Shown piece by piece: positions 26,586 to 35,012 of a DNA stretch of 64,000 nucleotides (the stretch's first letter is position 1; each line of letters opens with the position of its first letter). The stretch spans positions 11,560-75,559 of the forward strand of contig DASXAA010000164.1 of NCBI GenBank assembly GCA_036407035.1, given 5' to 3'. Position numbers and translations under genes: made by a program. Source of the DNA: JACVRW01 sp036407035 (GTDB taxonomy: Bacteria; Actinomycetota; Thermoleophilia; Solirubrobacterales; Thermoleophilaceae). The notes beneath the pieces are model-generated. The model saw nothing but the letters and a program-made list of their open reading frames with translations. It made no database searches and was not told the DNA's origin.

Positions 26586-27857
26586 ATGGATAAGGACGAG
26601 GTCCTCGAACTCACACGGCAATTCGTCGCCCCGCACCGAGTGGAGACATGGGCCGCCCATGGGACGCAGCTCGTCATAGGGCACCGGGAGGGATACCGCG
26701 TCTGGGACCTCGACGGGCGCGAGCTCCTTGATCTTCATCTCAATGGAGGGACCTACAACCTCGGGCACCGCAACCGGGAGCTGGTCGCGGCACTATCCGC
26801 TGCGCTGGCCGACCTCGACATCGGCAACCACCACTTCGCCAGCCCGGCCCGCGCGGAACTCGGACGTGAGCTCGCACGGCTCACGCCGGGCGACCTGACC
26901 TACTCGGTGTTCTGCGCGAGCGGCAGCGAAGCCAACGACGTTGCGATCAAGAGCGCACGGCGTGCGACGGGCCGACGCGAGATAGTCGGTTTGGCCGCCG
27001 GCTACCACGGTCGGACTGGATTGGCCGGCGCCGCCGGCGAGGATACGTCGGCGAGCTACTTCCTATCCGACTCACCGGACTTCGTCACGGTCCCGTTCGG
27101 GGATCTCGATGCGATCGAGCGGTACCTCCGCGGCGGCAGCGTGGCAGCGGTGATCCTCGAGACGATCCCCGCCACGTACGGATACCCGACGCCGCCGCCC
27201 GGCTATCTGAGCGGAGTCCGCGCCCTCTGCGACCAATACGAGGCGCTGTACATCGCCGACGAGGTGCAGACGGGACTCGGCCGCTCCGGCACGGTCTGGG
27301 CAGTCGAGAGCTTCGGGATCCAGCCCGACATCCTCGTGACGGGCAAGGGCCTGTCAGGTGGGCTGTACCCGGTCGCTGCCGCCGTGATCGGAAAGGACGT
27401 CAGCGCCTGGTTGCACGAGTACGGCTGGGGGCACGTGTCGACGTTCGGCGGCTCCGAAATCGGCTGCAAGGTGGCCCTCAAGGTGCTCGAGATCACGACG
27501 CGCGACGAGGTGAAGGATCGCGTCCGTCAACTGATCGACCGCTTCAGGACGGAGCTCTCCGGGATCCGCGAAGCGGAGCCGTACCTGACAGAGGTACGTC
27601 AGACGGGCCTCATCATCGGGCTGCGCGTCGACCATCCAGACGGCGCCGTGTATCTGCAGCAGCAGTTGTTCGAGCGGGGAGTCTGGGCAATCGCCTCGGG
27701 GTTCGACCAGGCCGTGCTCCAGTTCAAGCCTGGGCTCCTGTTTGAGGACTCTGACGTCGATCTGGTCCTTGAGCGTCTGGCCGACGCGCTCGCAGCGGCG
27801 AAGGACATCGACAGGGCGGTGCCGCGACGTCACGGCGTCGGAGCCGACAGGCGGTGA
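26586..27857 (+). CDS. Class III aminotransferase / phospho-lyase-like PLP enzyme, coupled to an APH-type kinase
   Basis: The 423-residue fold-type I class III PLP enzyme has 'FCASGSEANDVAIKSAR', 'AAGYHGRTGLAGAAG', PLP aspartate in 'YIADEVQTGLGR' and Schiff-base lysine near residue 254 (VTGKGLSGGLYPV). ATG at 26586 was chosen as the first methionine with family-like sequence after it. Its TGA overlaps the GTG of a kinase of the aminoglycoside-phosphotransferase fold (GTGA at 27854-27857). In animals the same two families form hydroxylysine kinase plus 5-phosphohydroxylysine phospho-lyase, so a kinase/phospho-lyase pair on an amino alcohol is an alternative to transamination. Confidence 0.85.
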   Translation: MDKDEVLELTRQFVAPHRVETWAAHGTQLVIGHREGYRVWDLDGRELLDLHLNGGTYNLGHRNRELVAALSAALADLDIGNHHFASPARAELGRELARLTPGDLTYSVFCASGSEANDVAIKSARRATGRREIVGLAAGYHGRTGLAGAAGEDTSASYFLSDSPDFVTVPFGDLDAIERYLRGGSVAAVILETIPATYGYPTPPPGYLSGVRALCDQYEALYIADEVQTGLGRSGTVWAVESFGIQPDILVTGKGLSGGLYPVAAAVIGKDVSAWLHEYGWGHVSTFGGSEIGCKVALKVLEITTRDEVKDRVRQLIDRFRTELSGIREAEPYLTEVRQTGLIIGLRVDHPDGAVYLQQQLFERGVWAIASGFDQAVLQFKPGLLFEDSDVDLVLERLADALAAAKDIDRAVPRRHGVGADRR

Positions 27858-28879
27858 CACACGGAACTCGGCCGGAGGAGGCCGTCTTCGACCGACTCGC
27901 GACAGCCGCCCTTGCGCGCTATCCAGCGTCCCGCCGAGCAGAGCTCACGTTCATCAGACATGGCGAGAATGCAACGTTCCGGGTCGATGACTCAGAGCGG
28001 TCGTTCGCGCTCCGCCTCGCGCGGCCGGGCTACCACACCGCCGCCGCGATCCGTTCCGAGATCGCGTGGATGGACGCGCTGCACGCGGCTGGCATCAACA
28101 CCCCGCGCCCCGTCCGAGGACGCAACGGCGAGGTGGTCCAGGACATCGCAATTGAAGGCCGGGGGCACATCGCGGTGGCCTTCGAGTGGGTCGACGGCGT
28201 GCCTTTGCCTGAAGCAACGGCGACCGACCCCTGGATTCAGCTCGGCCGGATCATGGCCCGCATCCACGACCACGGACGGCAGTGGTCGCCGCCCGCCGGC
28301 TTCGAGCGCCCAGCGTGGGATGCACAAGCGCTCGTCGGCGCCCGCCCGCGCTGGGGCACACCGTGTCCTGCAGGCGCCTGGTCGGACACTGACCGGCGCT
28401 TGCTTCTCGCCGCCCGCGATGCCGTACGCCACAGGCTCTCCAGGTTCGGGACCTCCGCTGACCGGTTCGGTCTCCTACACGCGGACCTGGGGTTCGAGAA
28501 CGTCCTGGTCACGAACGACGGGACAGCTGTCGTCATCGATTTCGACGACTGCGGACCCAGCTGGTACCTATACGAGTTCGCGAGCGTCCTCTACCCCTTG
28601 GAGAACGACAACCGGTTCCGGGACTACTTCGCCGCGCTCGTGGCCGGCTACCGCGGTTCGGCCGAGCTTACGGACGACGTGCTCGCCGAGTTACCGACCT
28701 TTCTGATGTGTCGGCGCCTGGCGACGCTCGGGTGGATGTTCAGTCGCCCCGAGACTCAACACGCGCAGCAGCAGCGCACGGGTCGTCTGCGCACGAGCCC
28801 GGCTGCCGCAGCGCGCTTCCTGGATTGGCACGCAGCCAACCCCGCCGAGCCCGCCGCCGGATCGATGCGGGACCGCTAG
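27854..28879 (+). CDS. Aminoglycoside-phosphotransferase-fold kinase (hydroxylysine/homoserine-kinase-like)
   Basis: The 341-residue kinase has a nucleotide-binding N-lobe ('HGENATFRVDDSERSFALRL'), catalytic loop 'LLHADLGFENVLV' and metal-binding 'VVIDFDDCG', with 'WYLYEFASVLYPL' downstream, all typical of the APH/homoserine-kinase II group. GTG 27854 lies in a GTGA overlap with the class III PLP enzyme gene. Catabolic context favours a small hydroxylated amine or amino acid as substrate rather than an antibiotic. It converges with the GntR gene, the two overlapping by 4 bases. Confidence 0.8.
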   Translation: MTHGTRPEEAVFDRLATAALARYPASRRAELTFIRHGENATFRVDDSERSFALRLARPGYHTAAAIRSEIAWMDALHAAGINTPRPVRGRNGEVVQDIAIEGRGHIAVAFEWVDGVPLPEATATDPWIQLGRIMARIHDHGRQWSPPAGFERPAWDAQALVGARPRWGTPCPAGAWSDTDRRLLLAARDAVRHRLSRFGTSADRFGLLHADLGFENVLVTNDGTAVVIDFDDCGPSWYLYEFASVLYPLENDNRFRDYFAALVAGYRGSAELTDDVLAELPTFLMCRRLATLGWMFSRPETQHAQQQRTGRLRTSPAAAARFLDWHAANPAEPAAGSMRDR

Positions 28880-29553
28880 TCGAAGAGCTCCGCACGTTCA
28901 AGTAGCCCGACTCGAGTACGGCGAATGTGCTGCCGTTGCCGGTCACCGGCTTCTTCCGCGTCGCGGCGCTCGATCGCGTCGATGATGAGGCGGTGCTCGA
29001 GGTGGACGATCTCCAAGCGCTCTGGCGTGAGCGAGCCGACATAGGCGCGGCGGTACTGCTGTGTCTGGTTCCAGAAACCCTCGACCATTCGAAGCGCACG
29101 CGGCATCTCCGCCCTGCGGTAAGTGGCCAGATGGAATTGACGGTCCTCCGCCAACCAGTGCTGGACGTCGCTCGCAGCATCCTCAATCGCCTGCATCCGC
29201 TGGCGGAGGTCGGCGATGTCCTCGTCGCTCAGATTCGGAACGCTCGCCGCGATGACCAGCGGCTCGATCACTTCGCGAAGGCGATACAGCTCTACGCACT
29301 CGTGCAGGTCGACGCGCGCCACACGCGCGCCGCTGTGCGGCACGAGGCTGATGAGGCCCTCGTTCTCGAGTTGCCGGAGCGCCTCGCGCACGGGGATCCG
29401 ACTGACCCCATACTCGGTCGCCAGCGCCTCCTGACGAATCCGGTCGCCCGGCTTGAGATCGCCCCGGAGGATGAGGTTTCTGACGCCCTCCAAGATGAGA
29501 TCGCTCGCCGGGCGATATCCATCTTGCTCGGAAGTCGACGATGCGCGAGCCAT
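28876..29553 (-). CDS. GntR-family regulator, FCD subfamily (amine/amino-acid cluster)
   Basis: The 225-residue protein has a winged-helix domain (~residues 15-80, 'GDRIRQEALATEYGVSRIPVREALRQLENEG') and an FCD effector domain (~85-210) with the metal/effector histidines ('EDRQFHLATYRRAEMPR', 'VHLEHRLIIDAIERRD'). ATG at 29553 is the first good start; upstream frame belongs to non-coding sequence and a gene remnant. A putative operator lies ~36 bases upstream (29589-29600). It probably regulates the two aminotransferase units and the long operon from 24113. Confidence 0.88.
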   Translation of the reverse strand: MARASSTSEQDGYRPASDLILEGVRNLILRGDLKPGDRIRQEALATEYGVSRIPVREALRQLENEGLISLVPHSGARVARVDLHECVELYRLREVIEPLVIAASVPNLSDEDIADLRQRMQAIEDAASDVQHWLAEDRQFHLATYRRAEMPRALRMVEGFWNQTQQYRRAYVGSLTPERLEIVHLEHRLIIDAIERRDAEEAGDRQRQHIRRTRVGLLERAELFD

Positions 29554-29588
29554 TAGCAGTTCGGACCAGGCTAACGCTGGCCAGGAAG

Positions 29589-29600
29589 AACGTATCCAAT
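29589..29600 (+). promoter_or_regulatory. Putative GntR/FCD operator (AACGTATCCAAT)
   Basis: This site shares GTATCCAAT with the operator-like motif at 24228-24239 and lies just upstream of the GntR gene start (29553, minus strand), which fits autoregulation. The left arm is weaker (AACG instead of ATTG). Confidence 0.4.
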
Positions 29601-29609
29601 TTAGTCCCA

Positions 29610-29820
29610 CGCCCGACGTATGTCTTCGATCCGCTCTGGGCCCCCCGCTCGAGGCGGCCGTCGAGGGGGCAACACCCGGCTGCCGGATCGTCAACCTCGG
29701 CCGGGCGCCGGCGCGCGCTGCGGTGACGTCTGCCGCGGTGCGCGGTGAACAGCTCGAGATCCACGGCTATCTGAGCTTCGCGGTGCCAGTGGCACGTGCG
29801 CCTCGACGCCGCGCTGTCCG
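29610..29820 (+). pseudogene. Remnant of a quinone-oxidoreductase-like (MDR) gene, frameshifted
   Basis: Two frames carry recognisable pieces of the C-terminal part of the protein encoded at 46587-47570. At 29613-29645 one frame reads 'PTYVFDPLW' (intact gene: 'PTYVVDPLW'). The next piece, in another frame at about 29640-29793, reads 'CRIVNLGRAPARAAV' and 'SAAVRGEQLEIHGYLSFAV' (intact: 'ARIVNLGQSAG', 'SAAVRGKQLEIYGHLNFAV'). There is no start and no N-terminal two thirds, so it cannot be functional. It lies at the left edge of the sugar island in the same orientation as the intact paralogue at the right edge. Confidence 0.75.
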
Positions 29821-29821
29821 C

Positions 29822-31372
29822 CTAGTGCCGCCGCCTCGACTTCAGGTGCAGCACCGCGTCTCCGGCGAATGGCGGGGTGAACTCCACGCTGCGAGTGTGG
29901 CGCGTGGCCGCGACGTGCGAGCGCGCGACGGTGGCGCCGGCGCTCGGGTCGAGCCATTCAAGCGCATAGCTCCCCGGGCGCAAGTTCAGCGTGAACGCGC
30001 CACTGCCGGGCTGGTAGACGAGGTACTCCGCGCTTGGATCGGCGAGGCAGTAGCCGGTGGACGACAGCGAACTGCGAGGTGTCATCGAGACCAGGTCGAT
30101 CCTCGAGGCCATACGACGAGTGTCACCCAGCGCTCGAACGCCCTCGTCGAAACCCGACTTGTCGGGATCGTAGTCCAGGAGGCTTGGGTTGTTGCCGCGC
30201 GTGAACTCCTTCCAGGCCCACGCGCGGGCGCCGACCGGGTCGTCCTGGAGAGCGGTGAAGCCCATATGGTCGGTTTCGGCGATGATCACCTTGCTTCCGT
30301 CGGCCTCCGGTGGGTTGCTGCGGAGGTCGAGTCCGGCGAAGTTTCCGGGCGCGATCACGTCGGCACGGCTCTGGAACAGGATGTCGTTGTTCTGCGGGCT
30401 CAGGGCGCCAGGCTGACGGCCCACCCGGCTCATGAACACGGGATGGCGCTTCAGCTTGCATCGCTCGAGCGCCTTGATCGTGTCGATGACGTGGTACTGC
30501 CACTCAACGGTGCCCGGACTCTCGTTCGCTATCTCGTACAGCACGTTGTCGAGGTCGTTCATTGCGTTGACGATCGTTCGCACGTACAGATCCTGAAGCC
30601 GCGTCACGGCCGGTATGGCCAGCGTGTGCGTCGCGATCCCTTGGCCCGTCCCGCCGGGGTCGCCATCGATCCCGTTGATGTTGTTGGTCGCATTGAAGGG
30701 ATGGCCCGCCCAGCCGGCGAGATCCTGGGCCGCCTGCGGACTGAGGACGCTAAAGCCCTCAAACAACATCACCGACACGTAGATCCCGCGCTCGCCAGCC
30801 GCCTGCGCCCGTTCCCTGAAACGCGCGACATACGCGGGATCGATTTTGGTCAGATCGAACTTTGGCCCGCCATCGAAGGCCGTCCCCGGCCCGGTTCGCA
30901 ACCACGGAACCGGGTGCGGGTGATCGTCGGGCTGGCCCGCCTCGCCGCCGAAGTTGGTGACGAAAGGAGTCTCGTAGAGCCAGAGCCGAATGTAGTTCAG
31001 CCCGTTGGCCGACATCATGTCCAGGAAGGCGCGCTCCTGGAATGGAGTGCCCCAGTTGTAGCCGAAGGCCGTGCTGATAAAGCCGTCCTGTACGTTGCCC
31101 CAGGTTTCGGCACCGGCGAGGTAGACCAGCCTGCCAGTCTGGTCGGCGAGATAGCGCGGGTTTGTACGAGCAACCCTTAGTGGCCCGCGACCTAGCTTTG
31201 GCCTGCGCGCGTGGGAGGCAACGGCGCTCGGTGAAAGCGATCCGAGGCCGGCGGCGGAAACGCCGAGGAGGCCCGCCCGCTGGACGAACGTCCTGCGGCT
31301 GATCCCGCGGCGCCCGTCGCGATCGATCCTCGCGCCGTCCGAATCCCAATGTTGCCCCGGCGTCCAATGCAT
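29822..31372 (-). CDS. Tat-exported TIM-barrel glycoside hydrolase-like protein
   Basis: The 516-residue protein carries a twin-arginine signal (SRRTFVQRAG, arginines 26-27, then a hydrophobic stretch to ~52). The body opens with 'NPRYLADQTGRLVYLAGAETW', typical of cellulase-like clan-A barrels. 'LYEIANESPG' supplies an Asn-Glu acid/base candidate (Glu284) and 'VIIAETDHMG' a candidate nucleophile (Glu366). A C-terminal beta domain (~430-516) follows. The exact family was not recognised. ATG 31372 follows GAGGAAGC. A palindrome like that before the island's GntR gene lies ~47 bases upstream (31419-31429). Confidence 0.75.
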   Translation of the reverse strand: MHWTPGQHWDSDGARIDRDGRRGISRRTFVQRAGLLGVSAAGLGSLSPSAVASHARRPKLGRGPLRVARTNPRYLADQTGRLVYLAGAETWGNVQDGFISTAFGYNWGTPFQERAFLDMMSANGLNYIRLWLYETPFVTNFGGEAGQPDDHPHPVPWLRTGPGTAFDGGPKFDLTKIDPAYVARFRERAQAAGERGIYVSVMLFEGFSVLSPQAAQDLAGWAGHPFNATNNINGIDGDPGGTGQGIATHTLAIPAVTRLQDLYVRTIVNAMNDLDNVLYEIANESPGTVEWQYHVIDTIKALERCKLKRHPVFMSRVGRQPGALSPQNNDILFQSRADVIAPGNFAGLDLRSNPPEADGSKVIIAETDHMGFTALQDDPVGARAWAWKEFTRGNNPSLLDYDPDKSGFDEGVRALGDTRRMASRIDLVSMTPRSSLSSTGYCLADPSAEYLVYQPGSGAFTLNLRPGSYALEWLDPSAGATVARSHVAATRHTRSVEFTPPFAGDAVLHLKSRRRH

Positions 31373-31418
31373 GCGCTTCCTCCTCGCAGGCCGATGGGCT
31401 GATAGTACTAATGGTGAT

Positions 31419-31429
31419 CTATCATATAG
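31419..31429. promoter_or_regulatory. Putative island operator (CTAT-CAT-ATAG)
   Basis: A perfect 4-bp-arm palindrome lies upstream of the Tat-exported hydrolase gene. Ten of its eleven bases match the reverse complement of the site at 37034-37044 next to the second GntR gene, and it is also close to the site at 33409-33419. Confidence 0.5.
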
Positions 31430-31440
31430 CTAGGCAGGTG

Positions 31441-31893
31441 TCAACGCGCAGGATCCGCGCCTGCTGCGAGGCGCCTGGCGATCGACGCCCAGCAGAGATC
31501 CACCAGGAGGTTGCTGCACTGCTTGGCGAGGGCGAGTAGCTGTTCCTGCTGGGGCCAGGCCGCGTCGCCGCACCCGGCGCGATCTCCTCGCAGGTCGCTC
31601 GTGAGAGCCGCGCGCCGAAGAGTCGCTCGGTGGTCAGGTCCACAGCACGAAGCACGCGCCGCGCATCAGCATCGGACATCCCCCGCGGAGACGAGGTCGT
31701 CCACCGCGTACGGCGCAATCAGGGCTGTCCAGTCCGGCGGCACGTACAAGGGCTCGGTCTCGCCGGCCGGAATGAAGCCATACACCGCGTCGCGCAGGCG
31801 ATGCCGCTCCTCGACCAGGTGCTCGTGGGTGTCGATCCACGGCGTCGCGGCCGCGAGCTCCGCGAGGGCGCCCCGAACCGCCTCAGCGGACAT
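31441..31893 (-). pseudogene. Decayed TIM-barrel amidohydrolase gene
   Basis: A start-like ATG at 31893 opens 'MSAEAVRGALAELAAATPW' followed by 'IDTHEHLVEERHRLRDAVYG', the metal-binding N-terminus of amidohydrolases (His-x-Glu-His here). After ~75 codons the frame ends. Further family-like pieces continue in a second frame ('MSDADARRVLRAVDLTTERLFG') and a third ('AKQCSNLLVDLCWASIARRLA', ending at ~31441). The middle barrel is missing (a normal member has ~350-450 residues), so there is at least one large deletion plus frameshifts. It sits between the two glycoside hydrolase genes, 9 bases after the stop of the upstream one. Confidence 0.75.
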
Positions 31894-31901
31894 CCGCCTC
31901 G

Positions 31902-33368
31902 TTACTTGGCTTTGAGGACCAGCACCCAGTCGTTGGCCCCGGTGCCGTTATCCCCGGGGGTCGTGAAGTCCCGGGAGCCCGCGTTTGCGAAGGGCGAGCC
32001 CGCGACTGCGATGTAGGCCCCGGTCGCTGGATTGAACCATTGGGCGGTCGTCTTTCTGCTCAGCCGCGACATGTTGACCGTAAGCGTTCGCGCCTCGGTT
32101 CCCGTGGGCGGCACATAGGCCATGACGAGGCTGCCGCCGCCCGTCCGGGCCGACGTCACGTAGTCCGCAGCTCCGAACGTTCCATACCCCGCCGTCACCG
32201 TGGTCTGGTTCTGATCCGGGACGAGGTCGTACCACGCGTGCGACGTAAAGAACCTGTTCAGGCGCTCCATGTCCTGATGTCCGACCGAGCCGATCCCCTC
32301 GGGTCCGTCCCAGGTTCCGTTCGCCAGTTCCGAGTTGCCGAAACTCCAAACGAACTCGTTACCGAAGAACTGGCCCGTGGCTCCCGACAGATCTGCCCAG
32401 TACGCCTGCCGCCGAATCCGTGCCGGGTCGTTCGTGAGGTAACTCGGCAGCGCGGACGGGCAGTGCGACGCCGGGCACTCGTACCTGCCCTCGATCACGT
32501 ATGCGGGCATCACATTTGGTTGGTTGTAGGCACGCCTTGACAGTCGGTAGACCTCGCCGGCGCGCGACGGGAAGGTGTCCTCGTCGCTGTGGTAGACACC
32601 GTTCAGATTCAAGAACGGAGCGAAATTAGCCTGGTCGGTCGACAGAGTGCCCGTGCTAGCCGCGGCTCCCAACGGGCTTCGCGCGCCATGGAAAGTGTGG
32701 AAACTCGCCGGCTTGATGTCATTGATCCCCTTGAGGATCTCCAAAGCGTTCCGCTCGCCCTCAGACCCTGAGGGAGGGCTGTAATCGCCGCCGTTCATCC
32801 ACACGATGTTGGAAAAGTTCCGGAAGCGCCGGCCGAGATACCTCCCGTAGGCTCTCATCTTCGCCGGCCCGTTGGCGATGATGTCGTTCCACCACCCGTC
32901 GCTGCCGGCGCCGAACCCAAGGAAGGCGGGCAGGAGCCAGACAGCCATTCCCCTCTTCTCGGCCTGCTTGACCACCCAGGCCGCATGGTTGAAATAGACC
33001 GGGTTTGGCGTCGAGAAGTCTCCGGGCGTGTTGAAGGGCGCGACACCGTAGATGTTGTTGGGCGCTTTCCTCGAGTAGGTGTTCTCGATCAAATACGCGA
33101 AGACGGCGGTACTTCCATGTCGGGCCCTGTCGTCCAGGTATCGCCGCGCATCCGCCTTCGTGAGATTCGTGATGATCGTCCAGGAAGCGTCTCCCGCGAT
33201 GAAGAACGGGACGTTGTTGTGACCGACCAGATAGTGGCCGTTGGCGCTCTCCTTCAAAGGAAAGGTCGCTTTGGGTTTCGCCTGCGCGACCGACGTGCCG
33301 ACCGTCAAGAGCGCGAGAACCAACAGCGCGGACAAGCTGCGCCCAACATTCCCGACGTGCCGATCCAT
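31902..33368 (-). CDS. Exported DUF4038/GH140-like glycoside hydrolase (apiosidase-like)
   Basis: The 488-residue protein has a Sec signal peptide (cleavage near AQA, residue 30). A TIM barrel starts with 'FFIAGDASWTIITNLTKADA', the DUF4038 opening; 'IVWMNGGDYSP' gives the acid/base aspartate (Asp195) and 'AYVIEGRYE' the nucleophile glutamate (Glu293). The C-terminal ~95 residues match the beta domain labelled 'collagen-binding' in this family ('AQWFNPATGAYI'). Characterised GH140 enzymes remove apiose from rhamnogalacturonan-II. ATG 33368 begins the signal peptide. A palindromic operator-like site lies ~40 bases upstream. Confidence 0.8.
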   Translation of the reverse strand: MDRHVGNVGRSLSALLVLALLTVGTSVAQAKPKATFPLKESANGHYLVGHNNVPFFIAGDASWTIITNLTKADARRYLDDRARHGSTAVFAYLIENTYSRKAPNNIYGVAPFNTPGDFSTPNPVYFNHAAWVVKQAEKRGMAVWLLPAFLGFGAGSDGWWNDIIANGPAKMRAYGRYLGRRFRNFSNIVWMNGGDYSPPSGSEGERNALEILKGINDIKPASFHTFHGARSPLGAAASTGTLSTDQANFAPFLNLNGVYHSDEDTFPSRAGEVYRLSRRAYNQPNVMPAYVIEGRYECPASHCPSALPSYLTNDPARIRRQAYWADLSGATGQFFGNEFVWSFGNSELANGTWDGPEGIGSVGHQDMERLNRFFTSHAWYDLVPDQNQTTVTAGYGTFGAADYVTSARTGGGSLVMAYVPPTGTEARTLTVNMSRLSRKTTAQWFNPATGAYIAVAGSPFANAGSRDFTTPGDNGTGANDWVLVLKAK

Positions 33369-33406
33369 CCAGACCTCCCTCTGGCACCGAAGCGATCAGA
33401 CTGGCG

Positions 33407-33421
33407 ACCTATAATACAGGT
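33407..33421. promoter_or_regulatory. Putative island operator (ACCTATAATACAGGT)
   Basis: Outer arms ACCT/AGGT are perfect; the core CTATAATACAG matches the shared island motif. On the minus strand it contains TATTAT, a good -10 box for the hydrolase gene starting at 33368, so binding here would block that promoter. Confidence 0.5.
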
Positions 33422-33444
33422 CTACAGCATGGCGAGCAATACGA

Positions 33445-34203
33445 CTATGCCGCCGTCAGGCCGCCGTCGACCGGCAGCAGGGCTCCGGTCACGTACGAGG
33501 ACTCGTCACTCGCGAGGAACGCGATCGCGGCGGCAATTTCGTCAGGTGTTGCCGCTCGCGCCGCCGGCACCCTGCGTCGCAGCTCCTCCTGACCGCCGGG
33601 GTCCTCGAGGTATGCGCGTGCGAGATGGGTGTCGGTCACGCCGGGCACGACGCCGTTGACGCGGATTCGATCGTCCGCGTACGCGGCGGCGAGGGTGCGC
33701 ACGAGGCCGACGACGCCGGCCTTGCTCGCGCTGTAGGCGGTCTCGTCCGGCGCGATGCCGAGCAGCCCGGTCGGCGAAGCGGTGCAGACCACGGAGCCAC
33801 CGCCCGCGGCGAGCAGTGCCTGGATTCCGTGCTTGCAGGTGAGGAAGACGCCCGTGAGGTTGACGTCGAGGACCCGCCGCCATACATCGAGCTCGAGCTC
33901 GTGGGCGCGGCCGTCCTCGGTCGCCGGCTCGATCGCGGCGTTGGCCACCACGATGTCCAGCCCGCCCCAGGCGTCCGCCGCCGCGGCGACGGCCGCGGCG
34001 AGCGCACCCTCATCGGAGACGTCCGCGGCGAGCGGCAACACGTCCGCGCCGAGCTGCCGGGCTGCCGTCTCGAGCACCGAGGACTCGACGTCGAGCATCG
34101 CGACGCGCGCTCCCTCGGCGACGAGACGCCGCGCGACGGCGAGCCCGATTCCGTTCGCCGCTCCCGTGACGACGGCGCGCTTCGCGGCTAGTGACGATGG
34201 CAT
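33445..34203 (-). CDS. Short-chain dehydrogenase/reductase (SDR)
   Basis: The 252-residue classical SDR has a TGAANGIG cofactor motif (~13-20), an acidic residue after strand 2 ('VAMLDVESS', favouring NAD), 'VVANAAIEPA' and catalytic Ser/Tyr/Lys in 'VVCTASPTG' and 'YSASKAG'. It oxidises or reduces a polyol/sugar-derived hydroxyl. It is the last gene of the 36969-to-33445 unit, 14 bases after the TIM-barrel gene. In the proposed apiose route it could oxidise apiose, apionate or erythrulose-level intermediates. Confidence 0.88.
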   Translation of the reverse strand: MPSSLAAKRAVVTGAANGIGLAVARRLVAEGARVAMLDVESSVLETAARQLGADVLPLAADVSDEGALAAAVAAAADAWGGLDIVVANAAIEPATEDGRAHELELDVWRRVLDVNLTGVFLTCKHGIQALLAAGGGSVVCTASPTGLLGIAPDETAYSASKAGVVGLVRTLAAAYADDRIRVNGVVPGVTDTHLARAYLEDPGGQEELRRRVPAARAATPDEIAAAIAFLASDESSYVTGALLPVDGGLTAA

Positions 34204-34217
34204 CGGCTCGTTCGCAT

Positions 34218-35012
34218 TCAGTAAGAGTTCAGTAGGCGGCGCACTGCGGCGACGTCCGTGCGCAGACGCTGCCGGCTCGCATTTCCCGAGAGCCGGTCGA
34301 TCGAGAGCCAGCCCGTGTACTTCGCGGCGGACAGGGCCCGGACCACGCGCGGCCAGTCGACCAGTCCTCGCTCCAGCGGCACCGACCGGAACGTGCCGCG
34401 ACCGGGCGTGGCCGGAATCACGGAGTTCTTCACGTGCACGTGCTGGAGCAGGCCGGAGAGGAGCGAGACGGAATATTCGGGCGGGAGGTTCCCCTCGACA
34501 AGCATGTTGGCGGGGTCGAAGACGACCCCCACCCGTCCACCAAGGGGCTCCAGCACCTGTCGCGCGAGCTCTGGCGAGGTGATCAGCGTGTCCTGCGAGA
34601 GCTCGACGAGGAGGCCCGCGCTTCCGTCCGCGTCCGCGAGCGCGCGCTCGATCGACCGTGAGAGCCGCGCGAGCTGCGCCGCGGCGGGCTCACCTCCGGC
34701 GAAGGGGGGCGCGAACACGCGCACCCACGGAGCCCCGAGCCGGTCGGCCGCACGCAGTGCCGCCACGACGGCGGGCGTGCCGACGGCACGCCCAACCGGC
34801 GCGGCCAGCCCGCAGATCTCGAGGCCGTGTGCCGACGCGAGGCGACGGATTCGCTCGACCCCACCCAGCCGTTGTCCGGGCGCGACCGCGGGATCCCGAT
34901 AGACCACCTCCACGCCGTCCACGCCCGCCCCGGCGAGCTCCGCGAAAATACGCTCCGGCTCCCAGTCCGCGAGCGCGCTCGTGAGCATCGCGATCCGCGG
35001 CTTCGCGGCCAC
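34218..35012 (-). CDS. Xylose-isomerase-like TIM-barrel protein (sugar isomerase/epimerase/decarboxylase)
   Basis: The 264-residue AP-endonuclease-2-like barrel has metal-site segments 'LLVELSQDTL', 'VGVVFDPANML', 'LQHVHVKNSV' and 'TGWLSIDRLSG'. Where family enzymes usually have the last glutamate ('SIE'), this one has aspartate (SID). Members isomerise, epimerise or decarboxylate sugars and sugar acids; the 3-oxo-isoapionate decarboxylase of apiose catabolism is, as I recall it, of this fold. The GTG at 35012 shares one base with the upstream TAG. Confidence 0.8.
   Translation of the reverse strand: MAAKPRIAMLTSALADWEPERIFAELAGAGVDGVEVVYRDPAVAPGQRLGGVERIRRLASAHGLEICGLAAPVGRAVGTPAVVAALRAADRLGAPWVRVFAPPFAGGEPAAAQLARLSRSIERALADADGSAGLLVELSQDTLITSPELARQVLEPLGGRVGVVFDPANMLVEGNLPPEYSVSLLSGLLQHVHVKNSVIPATPGRGTFRSVPLERGLVDWPRVVRALSAAKYTGWLSIDRLSGNASRQRLRTDVAAVRRLLNSY

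Noticed and set aside
27854..28879. Aminoglycoside resistance kinase
   Set aside because: The fold motifs are shared by many metabolic kinases, and coupling to a PLP enzyme gene in a catabolic cluster makes a resistance role unlikely.
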